From positions 1,178,001 through 1,242,000 of the forward strand of contig NZ_CP069303.1 of the NCBI RefSeq assembly GCF_016839145.1: a stretch of 64,000 nt of DNA, given 5' to 3'. Below the pieces are notes generated by a model. The model was not told where the DNA came from and did not search any database. It was given only the letters and a program-made list of their open reading frames with translations. A program made the position numbers and the translations under genes. The first letter of the stretch is position 1. Every line of letters starts with the position of its first letter. This document shows, one piece after another, positions 34,827-44,004 of the stretch. The stretch is from Shinella sp. PSBB067 (GTDB lineage: Bacteria > Pseudomonadota > Alphaproteobacteria > Rhizobiales > Rhizobiaceae).

Positions 34827-37800
34827 TCAGCTGCAGCCGCTCGTTGCGCCGCAGGTGTCGCACTTCTCGCAGGTGCCGTTGCGCACCATTGTGAAGTTCT
34901 GGCACTCGGAGCACATGTTGCCCGTGTAGCCCTGCGCGATGGAGCGCATGCGGCGTTCGGCTTCCAGCTTCTTGGCGTCGGCCTTGGCGCTGGCGGCTTC
35001 GGCGGCGGCCTTGTCGGAGAAGAGGGCGGTCACGCCTTCGGGAGCAGCCTCCTCGACGGTTTCGTCCGCGATCTCCTCGGCAAGCTCGGCGGCGCGTTCC
35101 TCATAGTCCCGCTTGAAGGCGACGATTTCGGACGTGGCGGCGGCGATTGCCGGTTCCAGCTTGCGGGCGGCGTTGCCGGCGAAGGAAGTGACGTTGCCGG
35201 ACGAGGCTGCCTTGGCGGGCGCGGCGGTGGCGGCGCCCTTCGGCTCGGAAAGCGGGCGCTCGCTCTGGCCGCCCTGGACGAGGGTCGGCTTGTGGCCGCG
35301 CGTCCAGCCGGTCGAGATCAGGTTGGTCTTGCCTTCCTGGATGCCCTTGCCGAGCGCCGTGTTGCCGAAGTCGGAGGTATCGACATGGGCAAGGTCGTGG
35401 CGGCCGAGATAGGAGACGGCAAGCTCGCGGAACACATAGTCGAGGATCGACGTGGCGTTCTTGATCGCGTCGTTGCCGATGACCATGCCGGCCGGCTCGA
35501 ACTTGGTGAAGGTGAAGGCCTCCACATATTCCTCAAGCGGCACGCCGTATTGCAGGCCGAGCGAGATGGCGATGGCGAAGTTGTTCATCATCGCGCGGAA
35601 GGCGGCGCCTTCCTTGTGCATGTCGATGAAGATCTCGCCGAGGCGGCCGTCGCCGAATTCGCCTGTGCGCAGGTACACCTTGTGCCCGCCGATGACGGCT
35701 TTCTGGGTGTAGCCCTGGCGACGGTTCGGCAGCTTCTCGCGGTCGCGCACCAGGCGCTCGACGATCCGCTCGACGATCTTCTCCGTGACCTGCACGGCCT
35801 GGGCGGCGGCAGGCGCGGCGACCAGCGCCTCGACGGCATCGTCCTCGTCCTCCTCGTCCTCGATCAGCGAGGAATTGAGCGGCTGCGAGAGCTTGGAGCC
35901 GTCGCGGTAGAGGGCATTGGCCTTCAGCGCGAGCTTCCAGGAGAGCATGTAGGCGTTCTTGCAGTCCTCGACGGTCGCCTCGTTCGGCATGTTGATCGTC
36001 TTGGAGATGGCGCCGGAGATGAACGGCTGGGCGGCCGCCATCATGCGGATGTGGCTTTCGACCGAAAGGTAGCGCTTGCCGATCTTGCCGCAGGGATTGG
36101 CGCAGTCGAAGACCGGCAGGTGCTCGGCCTTGAGGAAGGGCGCGCCTTCCAGCGTCATCGCGCCGCAGACATGGATGTTGGCGGCCTCGATCTCCTTCTT
36201 CGTGAAGCCGACATGCTCCAGAAGGTTGAAGGATATGTCGGAAAGCTGCTCGTCCGAGACCTTCAGCACATCCTTCAGGAAGTCGGCGCCGAGCGTCCAC
36301 TGGTTGAAGGCGAACTTGATGTCGAAGGCCGACTTGAGGCCGGAATTGACGGCCTCGATCTTCTCGTCGGTGAAGCCCTTGGCCTTCAGCGAGCCGGGAT
36401 TGACGCCCGGTGCCTGGTTCATGTTGCCGTGGCCGACCGCATAGGCCTCGATCTCGGCGATCTGGGCTTCCGAATAGCCGAGCGTGCGCAGCGCTTCCGG
36501 CACGGCGCGGTTGATGATCTTGAAGTAGCCGCCGCCGGCGAGCTTCTTGAACTTCACCAGCGCGAAGTCGGGCTCGATGCCGGTCGTGTCGCAGTCCATG
36601 ACGAGGCCGATCGTGCCGGTCGGCGCGATGACGGTCGTCTGGGCGTTGCGGTAGCCGTGCTTCTCGCCAAGCTCGACGGCCTTGTCCCAGGCCGCGACGG
36701 CATGGGCCACGAGCGCCTCGTCCGTGCAATCGGCATGGACGAGCGGAACCGGGTTGACGGACAGCGCCTCATAGCCGGCCGCTTCGCCATAGGCGGCGCG
36801 GCGGTGGTTGCGCATGACGCGCAGCATGTTGTCGCGATTCGGCGCGAAGTTGGGGAACGGACCGAGCTCGCCGGCCATCTCGGCCGAGGTCGCATAGGCG
36901 ATGCCCGTCATGATGGCGGTCAGCGCACCGGCGATGGCGCGGCCTTCGGCCGAGTCGTACGGGATGCCGGAGGACATCAGCAGGCCGCCGATATTGGCGT
37001 AGCCGAGGCCGAGCGTGCGGTACTCGTAGGAGAGTTCGGCGATCTGGCGCGAGGGGAACTGCGCCATCATGACCGAGACCTCGAGCACGATGGTCCACAG
37101 GCGCACGGCATGTTCGTAGTCGGCGATGTTGATCTTCTTCGTCGCCGCGTCCTTGAACTGGAGAAGGTTCAGCGAGGCGAGGTTGCAGGCCGTGTCGTCG
37201 AGGAACATGTATTCCGAGCACGGGTTCGACGCGCGGATGGGTCCGGCCGCCGGGCAGGTGTGCCAGTCGTTCATCGTCGTGTTGAAGTGCAGGCCCGGAT
37301 CGGCCGACGCCCAGGCGGCGTGGGAGATCTGCTCCCAGAGGTCGCGCGCCTTCAGCGTCTTCATGACCTTGCCGTCCTTGCGGGCGGTGAGGTTCCAGGT
37401 GCCGTCATTCTCGACGGCCCGCAGGAAGTCGTCCTTCAGCGAGACGGAATTGTTGGAGTTCTGGCCGGAGACGGTGAGATAGGCTTCCGAATCCCAGTCC
37501 GTGTCATAGGTCTTGAACTCGATGTCCTTGTAGCCCTGCCTGGCGAACTGGATGACGCGCTTGATGTAGTTTTCCGGAACCTGGCTCTTCTTGGCGGCGC
37601 GGATTTCGCGCTTGAGGGCCGGGTTCTCGGCGGGGTCGTAGCAGCGCTCGCCCTCGGCCGAGCAATTGATGCAGGCCTTCATGATGGCCTTGAGGTGGCC
37701 GGCGACGATCTTCGAGCCGGTGACGAGCGCCGCCACCTTCTGCTCTTCCTTGACCTTCCAGTTGATGTAGTCCTCGATATCGGGATGGTCGATGTCGACC

Positions 37801-38645
37801 ACGACCATCTTGGCCGCGCGGCGCGTCGTGCCGCCCGACTTGATGGCGCCCGCCGCCCGGTCGCCGATCTTCAGGAAGCTCATCAGGCCGGAGGAGCGGC
37901 CGCCGCCCGAAAGCTTTTCGCCTTCGCCGCGCAGGTGCGAGAAGTTGGAGCCGGTGCCGGAGCCGTATTTGAAGAGGCGCGCTTCACGCACCCACAGGTC
38001 CATGATGCCGTTCTCGTTGACGAGGTCGTCCTCGACGGACTGGATGAAGCAGGCATGCGGCTGGGGATGCTCGTAGGCCGACTTGGATTTGGTCAGCTTG
38101 CCGGTGAAGGGGTCGACATAGAAATGGCCCTGGCCGGGACCGTCGATGCCATAGGCCCAGTGCAGGCCCGTGTTGAACCACTGCGGCGAGTTCGGCGCGA
38201 CGCGCTGCGTGGCGAGCATGTAGGCGAGTTCGTCCTTGAAGGCGGCAGCATCTTCCTCGGAAGCGAAATACTTGCCCTTCCAGCCCCAGTAGGTCCAGGT
38301 GCCGGCGAGGCGGTCGAAGACCTGGCGGGCGTCGGTTTCCGAGCCGAAGCGCTCACCCTCGGGGAGCGCCTTCAAGGCTTCGGTATCCGGCACGGAGCGC
38401 CACAGGAAGGAGGGAACGTCGTTCTCCTCGACCTTTTTCAGGCGCGCCGGCACGCCGGCCTTGCGGAAATATTTCTGCGCGAGGATGTCGGCGGCGACCT
38501 GGGAGAACTGGGCCGGCACGTCGATATCCGCGAGCCGGAAGACGATGGAGCCGTCCGGGTTCTTGATCTCGCTGGTGGCCTTGCGGAACTCGATCTCCGC
38601 ATAGGCCGACTGGCCGGGTTTGGTGAAACGACGTTCTATGCGCAT
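34827..38645 (-). CDS. nrdJ: Vitamin B12-dependent ribonucleoside-diphosphate reductase (class II)
   Basis: Adenosylcobalamin-dependent ribonucleotide reductase, 1272 residues, which makes deoxyribonucleotides with or without oxygen. Recognisable blocks are [10 protein letters not shown] (Cys199, expected redox cysteine), [11 protein letters not shown] near 227, [38 protein letters not shown] and a Cys-rich tail with CSEC, CEKCDTC and CS, where zinc and redox cysteines are expected. ATG 38645 follows AGGACAAGG; a 16-codon extension is unlikely. Two NrdR boxes lie 128-174 bp upstream. No cobalamin riboswitch was seen. A 1348-codon ORF on the opposite strand is a shadow. Confidence 0.97.
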   Translation of the reverse strand: MRIERRFTKPGQSAYAEIEFRKATSEIKNPDGSIVFRLADIDVPAQFSQVAADILAQKYFRKAGVPARLKKVEENDVPSFLWRSVPDTEALKALPEGERFGSETDARQVFDRLAGTWTYWGWKGKYFASEEDAAAFKDELAYMLATQRVAPNSPQWFNTGLHWAYGIDGPGQGHFYVDPFTGKLTKSKSAYEHPQPHACFIQSVEDDLVNENGIMDLWVREARLFKYGSGTGSNFSHLRGEGEKLSGGGRSSGLMSFLKIGDRAAGAIKSGGTTRRAAKMVVVDIDHPDIEDYINWKVKEEQKVAALVTGSKIVAGHLKAIMKACINCSAEGERCYDPAENPALKREIRAAKKSQVPENYIKRVIQFARQGYKDIEFKTYDTDWDSEAYLTVSGQNSNNSVSLKDDFLRAVENDGTWNLTARKDGKVMKTLKARDLWEQISHAAWASADPGLHFNTTMNDWHTCPAAGPIRASNPCSEYMFLDDTACNLASLNLLQFKDAATKKINIADYEHAVRLWTIVLEVSVMMAQFPSRQIAELSYEYRTLGLGYANIGGLLMSSGIPYDSAEGRAIAGALTAIMTGIAYATSAEMAGELGPFPNFAPNRDNMLRVMRNHRRAAYGEAAGYEALSVNPVPLVHADCTDEALVAHAVAAWDKAVELGEKHGYRNAQTTVIAPTGTIGLVMDCDTTGIEPDFALVKFKKLAGGGYFKIINRAVPEALRTLGYSEAQIAEIEAYAVGHGNMNQAPGVNPGSLKAKGFTDEKIEAVNSGLKSAFDIKFAFNQWTLGADFLKDVLKVSDEQLSDISFNLLEHVGFTKKEIEAANIHVCGAMTLEGAPFLKAEHLPVFDCANPCGKIGKRYLSVESHIRMMAAAQPFISGAISKTINMPNEATVEDCKNAYMLSWKLALKANALYRDGSKLSQPLNSSLIEDEEDEDDAVEALVAAPAAAQAVQVTEKIVERIVERLVRDREKLPNRRQGYTQKAVIGGHKVYLRTGEFGDGRLGEIFIDMHKEGAAFRAMMNNFAIAISLGLQYGVPLEEYVEAFTFTKFEPAGMVIGNDAIKNATSILDYVFRELAVSYLGRHDLAHVDTSDFGNTALGKGIQEGKTNLISTGWTRGHKPTLVQGGQSERPLSEPKGAATAAPAKAASSGNVTSFAGNAARKLEPAIAAATSEIVAFKRDYEERAAELAEEIADETVEEAAPEGVTALFSDKAAAEAASAKADAKKLEAERRMRSIAQGYTGNMCSECQNFTMVRNGTCEKCDTCGATSGCS

Positions 38646-38772
38646 CTTGCCTTGTCCTCTTCTGCCGCATCCTGCCATGAAAACAGGGCGCAATTATCCC
38701 CGTCCGGCCGCAATGCCCTTGCAGCCAGCCCCGATCTTCCTGTGCTTGTGGGAAACCCGATCGATCTCGGAT

Positions 38773-38819
38773 GTCCTGTATCTTGTGTCGAGTTTGGCTG
38801 CAAACACTAAATATAGTAT
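38773..38819 (-). promoter_or_regulatory. Tandem NrdR boxes upstream of nrdJ
   Basis: ACACTAAATATAGTAT (38804-38819) is a near match to the NrdR box consensus ACACTATATATAGTGT. A weaker match, GTCCTGTATCTTGTGT (38773-38788), lies 31 bp away centre to centre, which is the helical spacing usual for paired NrdR boxes. NrdR is the zinc/ATP-cone repressor of ribonucleotide reductase genes. The CTATAT within the first box on the minus strand could be the -10, so binding would block the polymerase. Confidence 0.8.
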
Positions 38820-39043
38820 TAACAGTTTCTTTATTCCAGACCCAATGGTCGCTCGGGCGCATCAAAAATCAGACGCAGAAACATCCTTGCGGCAAGCGGA
38901 TCATCCGCCCGCCACATATGCAGGAAACGCGATTTCGTGATGGGAACCGACCTCGTAACAATACGGTCCGTCGCCGCCGCAACTTGGGCTTCATTAACCT
39001 CATCAGGCCGATTCCCGTCAAGGGCTGGTTTGTGAATGAAGTT

Positions 39044-39134
39044 TGAACCCCATATCTAGTGGGTTCATGCTGTGGAAAATGGGGACATCGCGCAAGTCCT
39101 GAAAAATCAGCGGGTTCAGGGCAAAATATGAACC
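39044..39134. repeat. Four GGGTTCA-type elements in two inverted pairs
   Basis: TGAACCC (39044-39050) and GGGTTCA (39061-39067) face each other across 10 bp. GGGTTCA (39112-39118) and TGAACC (39129-39134) form an everted pair, again with a 10 bp gap. Equal spacing suggests operators for a dimeric DNA-binding protein. Confidence 0.55.
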
Positions 39135-39455
39135 GGCGACAAGCTTGTCTGTGGAAAAGCGGAAAAAATTACAGGTGAAAAGACGGGGATTTTCGATGCC
39201 CCGACATCAGGGAATAGCCAGCCTCGCCGGGTTGTGATCCGTGGATAAAGTGATTCTCTCCCGTTACGTCAGGATCGACCGCGCCGGTCAGGGGATCCCG
39301 GACCGGAAGGCGCCTGCGGTCGTGTCAACCGGGGAAAACTGCAGGAATAGCAACACGGCCGGACAGGCGAAGAAACCTCCGCCGATCTGGAAAAAAAAGC
39401 CATATCAATGGGATGTAACGCGAAACCTCGCGTGGTTTCCAGCCGGGGCGGCCTG

Positions 39456-39953
39456 TCAGCCGCGCGCGCCCTTGGCGATCGGCTCCTGGTAGGTGAAGCC
39501 CATGTCCCAGGGGAAATAGATCCAGGTGTCCTGACTGACCTCGGTAACGAAGGTATCGACCAGCGGCCGGCCCTTCGGCTTGGCATAGACGGCGGCGAAA
39601 TGCGCCTTGGGCAGCATGGCGCGGACCTGCGCGGCCGTCTTGCCGGTATCGGTGAGGTCGTCGACGATGAGGATGCCTTCGCCGCCCTGCTGGGTGAGCT
39701 CCGGCGATATGCCCTTGAGGACATGCATCTCGCCCTGCGAGACATAGTCGTGATACGAGGCGACGCAGACCGTCTCGATCAGGCGGATGTTGAGCTCGCG
39801 CGAGATGACGGCCGCCGGAACGAGGCCGCCGCGGGTGATGCAGACGATCGCCTTCCATTCGCGGTCGCCGTCCGCCAGCCGCCAGGCGAGCGCGCGCGCA
39901 TCGCGGTGGAACTGGTCCCAGGATACGGGGAAGGCTTTGTCGGGCAGCGACAT
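39456..39953 (-). CDS. gpt: Xanthine-guanine phosphoribosyltransferase
   Basis: Purine-salvage enzyme, 165 residues, that makes XMP and GMP from xanthine or guanine and PRPP. The PRPP-binding motif is [33 protein letters not shown] and [10 protein letters not shown] are also family features. ATG 39953 follows AGGAG. The longer ORF to 40058 lacks a ribosome site. A hairpin separates it from the upstream universal stress gene, so it is probably its own unit. Confidence 0.96.
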   Translation of the reverse strand: MSLPDKAFPVSWDQFHRDARALAWRLADGDREWKAIVCITRGGLVPAAVISRELNIRLIETVCVASYHDYVSQGEMHVLKGISPELTQQGGEGILIVDDLTDTGKTAAQVRAMLPKAHFAAVYAKPKGRPLVDTFVTEVSQDTWIYFPWDMGFTYQEPIAKGARG

Positions 39954-40022
39954 GACGGGCTCCTGATAGGCGGAAAAAGCAGATTCCTTCTCTCTAATGC
40001 AGTTCGCCGGCCAAGGAAATCG

Positions 40023-40047
40023 TCGCCCGGCCGCAGGGGCCGGGCGA
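40023..40047 (-). terminator. Hairpin after the universal stress protein gene
   Basis: TCGCCCGGCC (40023-40032) pairs with GGCCGGGCGA (40038-40047). On the minus strand it follows the universal stress protein stop by 18 bp, and ATTTCC comes after it; the T tract is poor, so termination is likely but may be incomplete. Confidence 0.55.
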
Positions 40048-40065
40048 TCCACAGGCAAGTCCGCC

Positions 40066-40908
40066 TCAGCGCGACATCAGCACCGGCACGCGGGCATCGC
40101 GCATCATGGCGCTGGTGACGCCGCCGAAGAGGCGCTGGCGCAGCCGCGAATGGCTGTAGGCGCCCATGACGATGAGGCCGGCATCGATTTCCGTCGCGCG
40201 GCGGTTCAGCGTCTCGGCCACCGAATGGCTGCCGGACGTGCCGGAGGCGACGGTGGTCTTGATGCCGTGCCGCGCAAGGGTCGCGGCGAGCTCCGCCCCG
40301 CAGAGGTCGCGCGACTGCATGGCGGTTTCCGGCGGGTCGACCGTGAAGATTTCCACCTCCTTCGCGCCGGTGAGGAAGGGCAGGGCGTCGAAGGCGGCGC
40401 GGGCCGATTCCCGCGAGCCGTTCCAGCCGAGCAGCACGCGCTCGATCGGCGCGGGGCCGGCCGGCGCGTTGGAGACGAGATAGACGGGGCGGCCGCTCTC
40501 GTAGAGCAGGTCCTCGATGTCCTCGCGCGCCGGGCCGTCGAGGTCCGGGTCGAACTGGCCGGCAATGACGATGTCGGCGCCGCGGGCGCTGTCGATGACG
40601 CCGGCCGAGGCATAGCCGGCGGTGCCGGTGAAGAGGCGCCATTCATAGGAGATGTCGTCGCGTTCGCAGCGCGACCGGAAGGCCTGCTCGACCTCGCGCG
40701 ACTGGCGCTGCGCCCGCTCCTGGAGGTCGAGAACCGCGTTCGGATCGGGATATTCCATGGGCGCGATCAGCGTGACGACGACCGGGGATTCCGCGTGAAT
40801 GCCGATGACGTGCCCGCCCGTGCGGCGCGCCAGCGCCAGCGCATGCTCCGTCACCTTGCCGGTGTCCTCGGTGGCGCTCAGCACCGCCACGATGGTCTTG
40901 TAGCTCAT
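40066..40908 (-). CDS. Universal stress protein, two-domain form
   Basis: A 280-residue UspA-superfamily protein, about twice the single-domain length, so probably two tandem alpha/beta domains. The second carries the nucleotide-binding pattern [20 protein letters not shown]; the first ([19 protein letters not shown]) lacks that loop. Such proteins act in the cytoplasm in stress tolerance. AGGAGG lies upstream of the ATG. The signal that induces it cannot be told from sequence. Confidence 0.92.
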   Translation of the reverse strand: MSYKTIVAVLSATEDTGKVTEHALALARRTGGHVIGIHAESPVVVTLIAPMEYPDPNAVLDLQERAQRQSREVEQAFRSRCERDDISYEWRLFTGTAGYASAGVIDSARGADIVIAGQFDPDLDGPAREDIEDLLYESGRPVYLVSNAPAGPAPIERVLLGWNGSRESARAAFDALPFLTGAKEVEIFTVDPPETAMQSRDLCGAELAATLARHGIKTTVASGTSGSHSVAETLNRRATEIDAGLIVMGAYSHSRLRQRLFGGVTSAMMRDARVPVLMSR

Positions 40909-40972
40909 ATCGGCCTCCTGTCTTCGTTAAGGCGAGCCTGCGCCTGCCGTGCCGCGCAAACCTTGATCCCGA

Positions 40973-41728
40973 TCAAGACGCGGCCTTGCTCGCGGCGATT
41001 TCGGCAATCATCGCAAGTATATCACGTTCGGCCGCCTGCGCCGGGGATTCCTCCCGGCTGCGGATGACGATCTCGGTCGAGAAGCGGTTTTCCGTAAAGC
41101 GCGGATAGGAGCCGATGCTGGTTTCGGGATGGTTCTTCTGGATCGCGGCGAGCGCGCTGCCGATGTCGCCTTCGCCGAAGGGCGAGGCGACGGAGCGCTG
41201 GAGCATGGGCTGGCCGCCCTTGAGCTTCGGCACGACCGTGCCCAGCATGGCGGTGAAGACCTGCGGCACGCCGGCCATGACATAGACATTGCCGATGTTG
41301 AAGCCCGGCGCCGTGGAGACGGCGTTCTCGATATGGACAGCCCCTTCAGGCATGCGCGCCATGCGCTGGCGGGCCTCGTTGAACTCGACGCCGCGCCGCG
41401 CATACATGGCGCCGAGCAGCTCCATGGCGAGCGGGTCGTGCAGGCACGGCACGCCGAAGGCCTTCGAGACCGCGTCGGCCGTGATGTCGTCATGCGTCGG
41501 GCCGATCCCGCCGGACGTGAAGACATAGGTGTGGCGCGCGCGCAGCGCATTCAGCGCCTCGACGATGGCGTCCTCGTCGTCGCCGACGATGCGCACCTGC
41601 TTGAGGTCGATGCCGGCGAGGAAGAGCACGTCGGCGAGCTGGCCGATATTCCTGTCCTTGGTGCGCCCGGTCAGGAGTTCGTCGCCGATGGCGAGCATGG
41701 CGGCGGTGGCGATGGGAGCGTTGCTCAT
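40973..41728 (-). CDS. Molybdopterin-binding (CinA N-terminal-like) domain protein
   Basis: A 251-residue stand-alone MoCF-biosynthesis domain protein related to the N-terminal half of CinA. It has [19 protein letters not shown], the nucleotide-binding [19 protein letters not shown] and [16 protein letters not shown]. It lacks the C-terminal amidase domain of CinA. ATG 41728 is chosen by homology; the longer ORF upstream is antisense to wrbA. It is divergent from wrbA, with a 168 bp spacer that must hold both promoters. Confidence 0.9.
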   Translation of the reverse strand: MSNAPIATAAMLAIGDELLTGRTKDRNIGQLADVLFLAGIDLKQVRIVGDDEDAIVEALNALRARHTYVFTSGGIGPTHDDITADAVSKAFGVPCLHDPLAMELLGAMYARRGVEFNEARQRMARMPEGAVHIENAVSTAPGFNIGNVYVMAGVPQVFTAMLGTVVPKLKGGQPMLQRSVASPFGEGDIGSALAAIQKNHPETSIGSYPRFTENRFSTEIVIRSREESPAQAAERDILAMIAEIAASKAAS

Positions 41729-41896
41729 GGGCGTTCTCTGGATTTCGGCAGCAATGCCGACCGGAATCGGCGACATTGTCAATGGCGGGTGAACAGTCTG
41801 TCGACCGGGCGGCTCCGTGTCGCCGCCGCCTTGAAGTGCTACATCCAAGGCGATACCGCGATCAAGCGGAAAGGCACCCCAAGTCAGGAGACGACG

Positions 41897-42496
41897 ATGG
41901 CGAAAGTTCTGGTTCTTTACTACTCGGCCTACGGCCACATCGAAACGATGGCCTATGCCGTTGCGGAAGGCGCAAAGTCGGCCGGTGCCGACGTGACCGT
42001 CAGGCGCGTCCCCGAACTGGTGCCGGAAGACGTCGCCAAGGCCTCCTACTACAAGGTCGACCAGAAGGCGGAGATCGCCACCGTCGACGAGTTGCAGAAC
42101 TACGATGCCATCATCGTCGGCGCCGGCACGCGCTACGGCACGGTCGCCTCGCAGATGCGCAATTTCTGGGATCAGACGGGCGGCCTGTGGGCCGAGGGCA
42201 AGCTGGTCGGCAAGGTCGGCTCGGTCTTCACCTCCACCGCCACCCAGCACGGCGGCCAGGAATCGACCATCCTCGGCTTCATCCCGACGCTGCTCCACCA
42301 CGGCCTCGTGGTCGTCGGCCTGCCCTACGCCTTCCAGGGCCAGATGGGCGTGGAGGAGGTCAAGGGCGGCTCGCCCTACGGCGCTTCCACCATCACCGGC
42401 GGCGACGGCTCGCGCCAGCCCTCCGAAGTGGAACTCGATGCCGCCCGCTACCAGGGCGCCCATGTCGCGAAGATCGCGGGCAAGCTTTCGGCCTGA
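41897..42496 (+). CDS. wrbA: NAD(P)H:quinone oxidoreductase, WrbA type
   Basis: Flavodoxin-fold FMN protein, 199 residues, catalysing two-electron reduction of quinones and so avoiding semiquinone radicals. It contains [20 protein letters not shown] (FMN phosphate loop), [21 protein letters not shown] and [13 protein letters not shown] 41897 follows CAGGAG. It is followed by a strong terminator and then by the left end of the integrated element. Confidence 0.97.
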   Translation: MAKVLVLYYSAYGHIETMAYAVAEGAKSAGADVTVRRVPELVPEDVAKASYYKVDQKAEIATVDELQNYDAIIVGAGTRYGTVASQMRNFWDQTGGLWAEGKLVGKVGSVFTSTATQHGGQESTILGFIPTLLHHGLVVVGLPYAFQGQMGVEEVKGGSPYGASTITGGDGSRQPSEVELDAARYQGAHVAKIAGKLSA

Positions 42497-42523
42497 CGTT
42501 CTCCTGAAACGTCGCTGAAAAAG

Positions 42524-42558
42524 AGGGTGCGGCCAGCGTCAGGGGCCGCACCCTTTTT
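42524..42558 (+). terminator. Terminator of wrbA
   Basis: AGGGTGCGGCC (42524-42534) pairs with GGCCGCACCCT (42544-42554) and is followed by TTTTT. It lies 28 bp after the wrbA stop and 22 bp before the tRNA-Leu 3' fragment. Confidence 0.95.
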
Positions 42559-42579
42559 GTTGTCCGCACGGAAGGAAGC

Positions 42580-42634
42580 TGGTGCGGGCGGCGGGGATCG
42601 AACCCGCACAGCCAAGGCCGAGAGATTTTAAGTC
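42580..42634 (-). pseudogene. Host tRNA-Leu(UAA), detached 3' half (left element junction)
   Basis: On the minus strand this reads, from the anticodon loop onward, the 3' anticodon stem, long variable arm, T arm (GCGGGTTCGATCCCCGC), acceptor strand CGCCCGC and ACCA. The 5' half is missing: beyond the 11-bp core (42624-42634) the next bases are element DNA that does not restore the anticodon stem. The matching 5' half lies at 51453-51493. Joined at the core they make a textbook tRNA-Leu(UAA). Confidence 0.93.
42624..42634. repeat. attL core
   Basis: The 11-bp sequence GATTTTAAGTC, identical to the right-end copy at 51453-51463. It covers the anticodon loop (TAA anticodon on the minus strand). 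Flanking bases differ between the two ends. Confidence 0.88.
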
Positions 42635-42693
42635 CTGTGGACGATTTTCCGGCATAATAAAAACAATATGTTAGACGGGCATCTGCGACCATT

Positions 42694-42736
42694 TGGTCAC
42701 AGGATGGGGCACAACTGGTCACAGGTTGGTCACGAG
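42694..42736 (+). repeat. Candidate integrase arm-type sites, left end
   Basis: TGGTCACAGG at 42694-42703 and 42716-42725, and the variant TGGTCACGAG at 42727-42736, all in the same orientation, 60-102 bp inside the left core. The same decamer occurs twice inside the right end. Such short repeats on both sides of a core are the pattern expected of arm-binding sites for a lambda-type tyrosine integrase. Confidence 0.65.
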
Positions 42737-42738
42737 TT

Positions 42739-42767
42739 TTGACGTGCCCCAATGCAAGAGATATACA
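42739..42767 (+). promoter_or_regulatory. Promoter of the element tRNA-Leu
   Basis: TTGACG (42739-42744) and TATACA (42762-42767) with exactly 17 bp between, 15 bp upstream of the tRNA. It is among the strongest sigma70-type matches in the window. Confidence 0.75.
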
Positions 42768-42782
42768 ATTTAGGGAATCGTT

Positions 42783-42865
42783 GCGGGCGTGGTGAAAGGG
42801 TAAACACAGCAGACTTAAAATCTGCCGCCGATGGCTTGCGGGTTCAAGTCCCGCCGCCCGCACCA
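42783..42865 (+). tRNA. tRNA-Leu, anticodon UAA, carried by the element
   Basis: A complete 83-nt type II tRNA with encoded CCA. The acceptor GCGGGCG pairs with CGCCCGC; the anticodon stem GCAGA/TCTGC encloses loop CTTAAAA (anticodon TAA, reading UUA and UUG); the variable arm is GCCGATGGC; the T arm is GCGGG TTCAAGT CCCGC. It is distinct from the split host tRNA-Leu(UAA), for example TTCAAGT against TTCGATC in the T loop. It has its own promoter. Its 3' end overlaps the antisense 79-codon ORF by 22 bp. Confidence 0.95.
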
Positions 42866-43083
42866 ACGGCGATGAGAGACCACACATTGCGCAAGGTCAG
42901 CTTGTCGCGCTCGACTTCCTTAGCCCACGTTTTCTTGAACGCCAGCCACTCGTTCCACTCCATGGGGCGGATAGGCTTCCCGTCTCGGTCGAACAGGAAG
43001 GAAACCCGCTTCCGCTTGAACATACGGATCGTGGAGTGAGTGCCGTGGTTTTCCACTAGGAACTGGGTCTTGGCGAGGTCCAT
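42844..43083 (-). CDS. Small element protein, 79 aa
   Basis: A hydrophilic protein, MDLAKTQFLVENHGTHSTIR..., that I do not recognise. Its start overlaps the stop of the upstream gene (TGATG), a sign of a real coupled gene. Its last seven codons and stop are antisense to the tRNA T arm and acceptor, so its C-terminus (GAGGGT) seems to come from the tRNA sequence and the gene may be truncated. Confidence 0.55.
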   Translation of the reverse strand: MDLAKTQFLVENHGTHSTIRMFKRKRVSFLFDRDGKPIRPMEWNEWLAFKKTWAKEVERDKLTLRNVWSLIAVGAGGGT

Positions 43084-43307
43084 CAGATTTCATCCAGAAT
43101 GATGGTGTCAGCGCGGGTTCCATGAATGCGAGACACCTGTTGCGGGTTCGGGCCGGGTGTGCGGCCCCGAAAGTCCACAAAGGCATGACCGTAGATGATC
43201 GCCTTGGTGAGAAGATCGGCGTAGTCCTTGAGGGACACCGCCCTCGGGGGGAAGTTGAACTCCAGTTGCCGGGGATCGGGCCTCGGCTTGACTCCTCGGA
43301 CGTTCAT
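43083..43307 (-). CDS. Small element protein, 74 aa
   Basis: Begins MNVRGVKPRPDPRQLEFNFP and contains SLKDYADLLTKAIIYGHAFVDFRG. No family recognised. I chose ATG 43307 because GGAGG lies 9 nt upstream; a start nine codons earlier would include that site. The stop overlaps the next ATG by one base. Confidence 0.65.
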   Translation of the reverse strand: MNVRGVKPRPDPRQLEFNFPPRAVSLKDYADLLTKAIIYGHAFVDFRGRTPGPNPQQVSRIHGTRADTIILDEI

Positions 43308-43461
43308 GCTGTTCGCCTCCAATGGCTGTTGCAAGGGTGCGAGCCGCCGAAGCGGCGCGCGGGGTGTTAATCATGATCTCCATGAGGAGGAGCTTGGTGT
43401 CCGCGTAGGAAAACCCCGCACGATTGGCGAGGATATGGACCCCTGTGCGGTTCTCAGCCAT
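43108..43461 (-). CDS. Hypothetical element ORF, 117 aa, C-terminal half doubtful
   Basis: It starts with an ATG overlapping the preceding stop codon (TAATG) and gives MAENRTGVHILANRAGFSYA then DTKLLLMEIMINTPRAASAA, which looks coding. After about residue 55 it becomes Arg/Pro-rich and runs 200 bp inside the next gene in another frame. A frameshift after residue 55 is the likely explanation; the true product may be about 55 residues. Confidence 0.4.
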   Translation of the reverse strand: MAENRTGVHILANRAGFSYADTKLLLMEIMINTPRAASAARTLATAIGGEQHERPRSQAEARSPATGVQLPPEGGVPQGLRRSSHQGDHLRSCLCGLSGPHTRPEPATGVSHSWNPR

Positions 43462-43850
43462 TACCAACCCTTGGTGATCTTCGGCTTCGGGGCGGCGTAG
43501 CCCTTCTTCCAAAACAGGCAATACTTGGTCTTGGCTGCGGCCACTTCCGGGTAGTCCCGGTCCTTCATCAGGGCCATGCAATCGCCGTGCTTGGTCCAGC
43601 CGGAGGAGACGGCGCGGTAATCGGCTTCGTTCTTGACCACGATTTCCTTCGGGTAGTTGAACCGCTTGTGGAACTCGGCAGGGAACTTTGTGGCGCGGGG
43701 CTGGAGACCGGGCGCGCGGCAATGGGTTCCCGCTGCGTTGCAGGACCAGTCGAACGGAACCTCGAACGCCTTGGCCGGTCGGGTGGCGGCGGCGACGGAG
43801 AGGACGACGGAGGCGGCAATGGCGATAGCGATAACGGTGGAGGTCTTCAT
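43461..43850 (-). CDS. Secreted or periplasmic element protein, 129 aa
   Basis: It has a clear Sec signal peptide (residues 1-28, MKTSTVIAIAIAASVVLSVA then ATRPAKA) followed by a soluble domain with four cysteines that could pair as disulfides. AAAGGACC precedes the ATG. No family recognised. A secreted product in a lysogenic region suggests alteration of the host envelope or surface, as an inference only. Confidence 0.7.
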   Translation of the reverse strand: MKTSTVIAIAIAASVVLSVAAATRPAKAFEVPFDWSCNAAGTHCRAPGLQPRATKFPAEFHKRFNYPKEIVVKNEADYRAVSSGWTKHGDCMALMKDRDYPEVAAAKTKYCLFWKKGYAAPKPKITKGW

Positions 43851-43865
43851 GTTGGGGTCCTTTCG

Positions 43866-44003
43866 TTAGGGCGTGTTTCCGCCCGGAAGCGTCACCCAAA
43901 TGGTCACGCAGGGGATGAGGTTGAGGCACAGTCGGCGGTTGAACGGGGACCAGTGGGCCCCCATCCAGAAGCTGGCGAGGCGGAACAGAACTCCGGCCTT
44001 CAT
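43866..44003 (-). CDS. Small hydrophobic element protein, 45 aa
   Basis: This gene reads MKAGVLFRLASFWMGAHWSP then FNRRLCLNLIPCVTIWVTLP to GGNTP. It starts one base after the stop of the SPFH gene, within a tight cluster, and has a hydrophobic C-terminal half with two Cys. I recall similar short proteins ending in TIWVTLPGG in other phages of proteobacteria, but cannot name a function. Confidence 0.65.
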   Translation of the reverse strand: MKAGVLFRLASFWMGAHWSPFNRRLCLNLIPCVTIWVTLPGGNTP

Positions 44004-44004
44004 G

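Larger units (their letters stand above)
38646..39455. other. Long regulatory-looking upstream region of nrdJ
   Basis: An 810 bp gene-free interval, AT-rich around 38800-39250. Besides the NrdR boxes it contains four GGGTTCA/TGAACC elements arranged in two inverted pairs and three sequences close to the DnaA box. Nothing in it looks coding. Confidence 0.6.

Noticed and set aside
34764..38810. 1348-codon ORF antisense to nrdJ
   Set aside because: Same effect: it mirrors nrdJ, is Gly/Ala/Asp-rich throughout and resembles no protein.
39060..39250. Replication origin at the DnaA-like boxes
   Set aside because: Only three imperfect boxes about 80-90 bp apart, no AT-rich unwinding element beside them and no origin-linked genes (hemE, dnaA, repABC). 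Regulatory use is more likely.
38646..39455. Cobalamin riboswitch upstream of B12-dependent nrdJ
   Set aside because: I looked on the minus strand for the B12-box GCCACTG and the surrounding core and found neither.
42783..42865. Element tRNA-Leu as a third att site
   Set aside because: It contains the core sequence inverted (GACTTAAAATC, 42812-42822), but this simply reflects its UAA anticodon loop; it is an intact tRNA with a promoter, not an element boundary.
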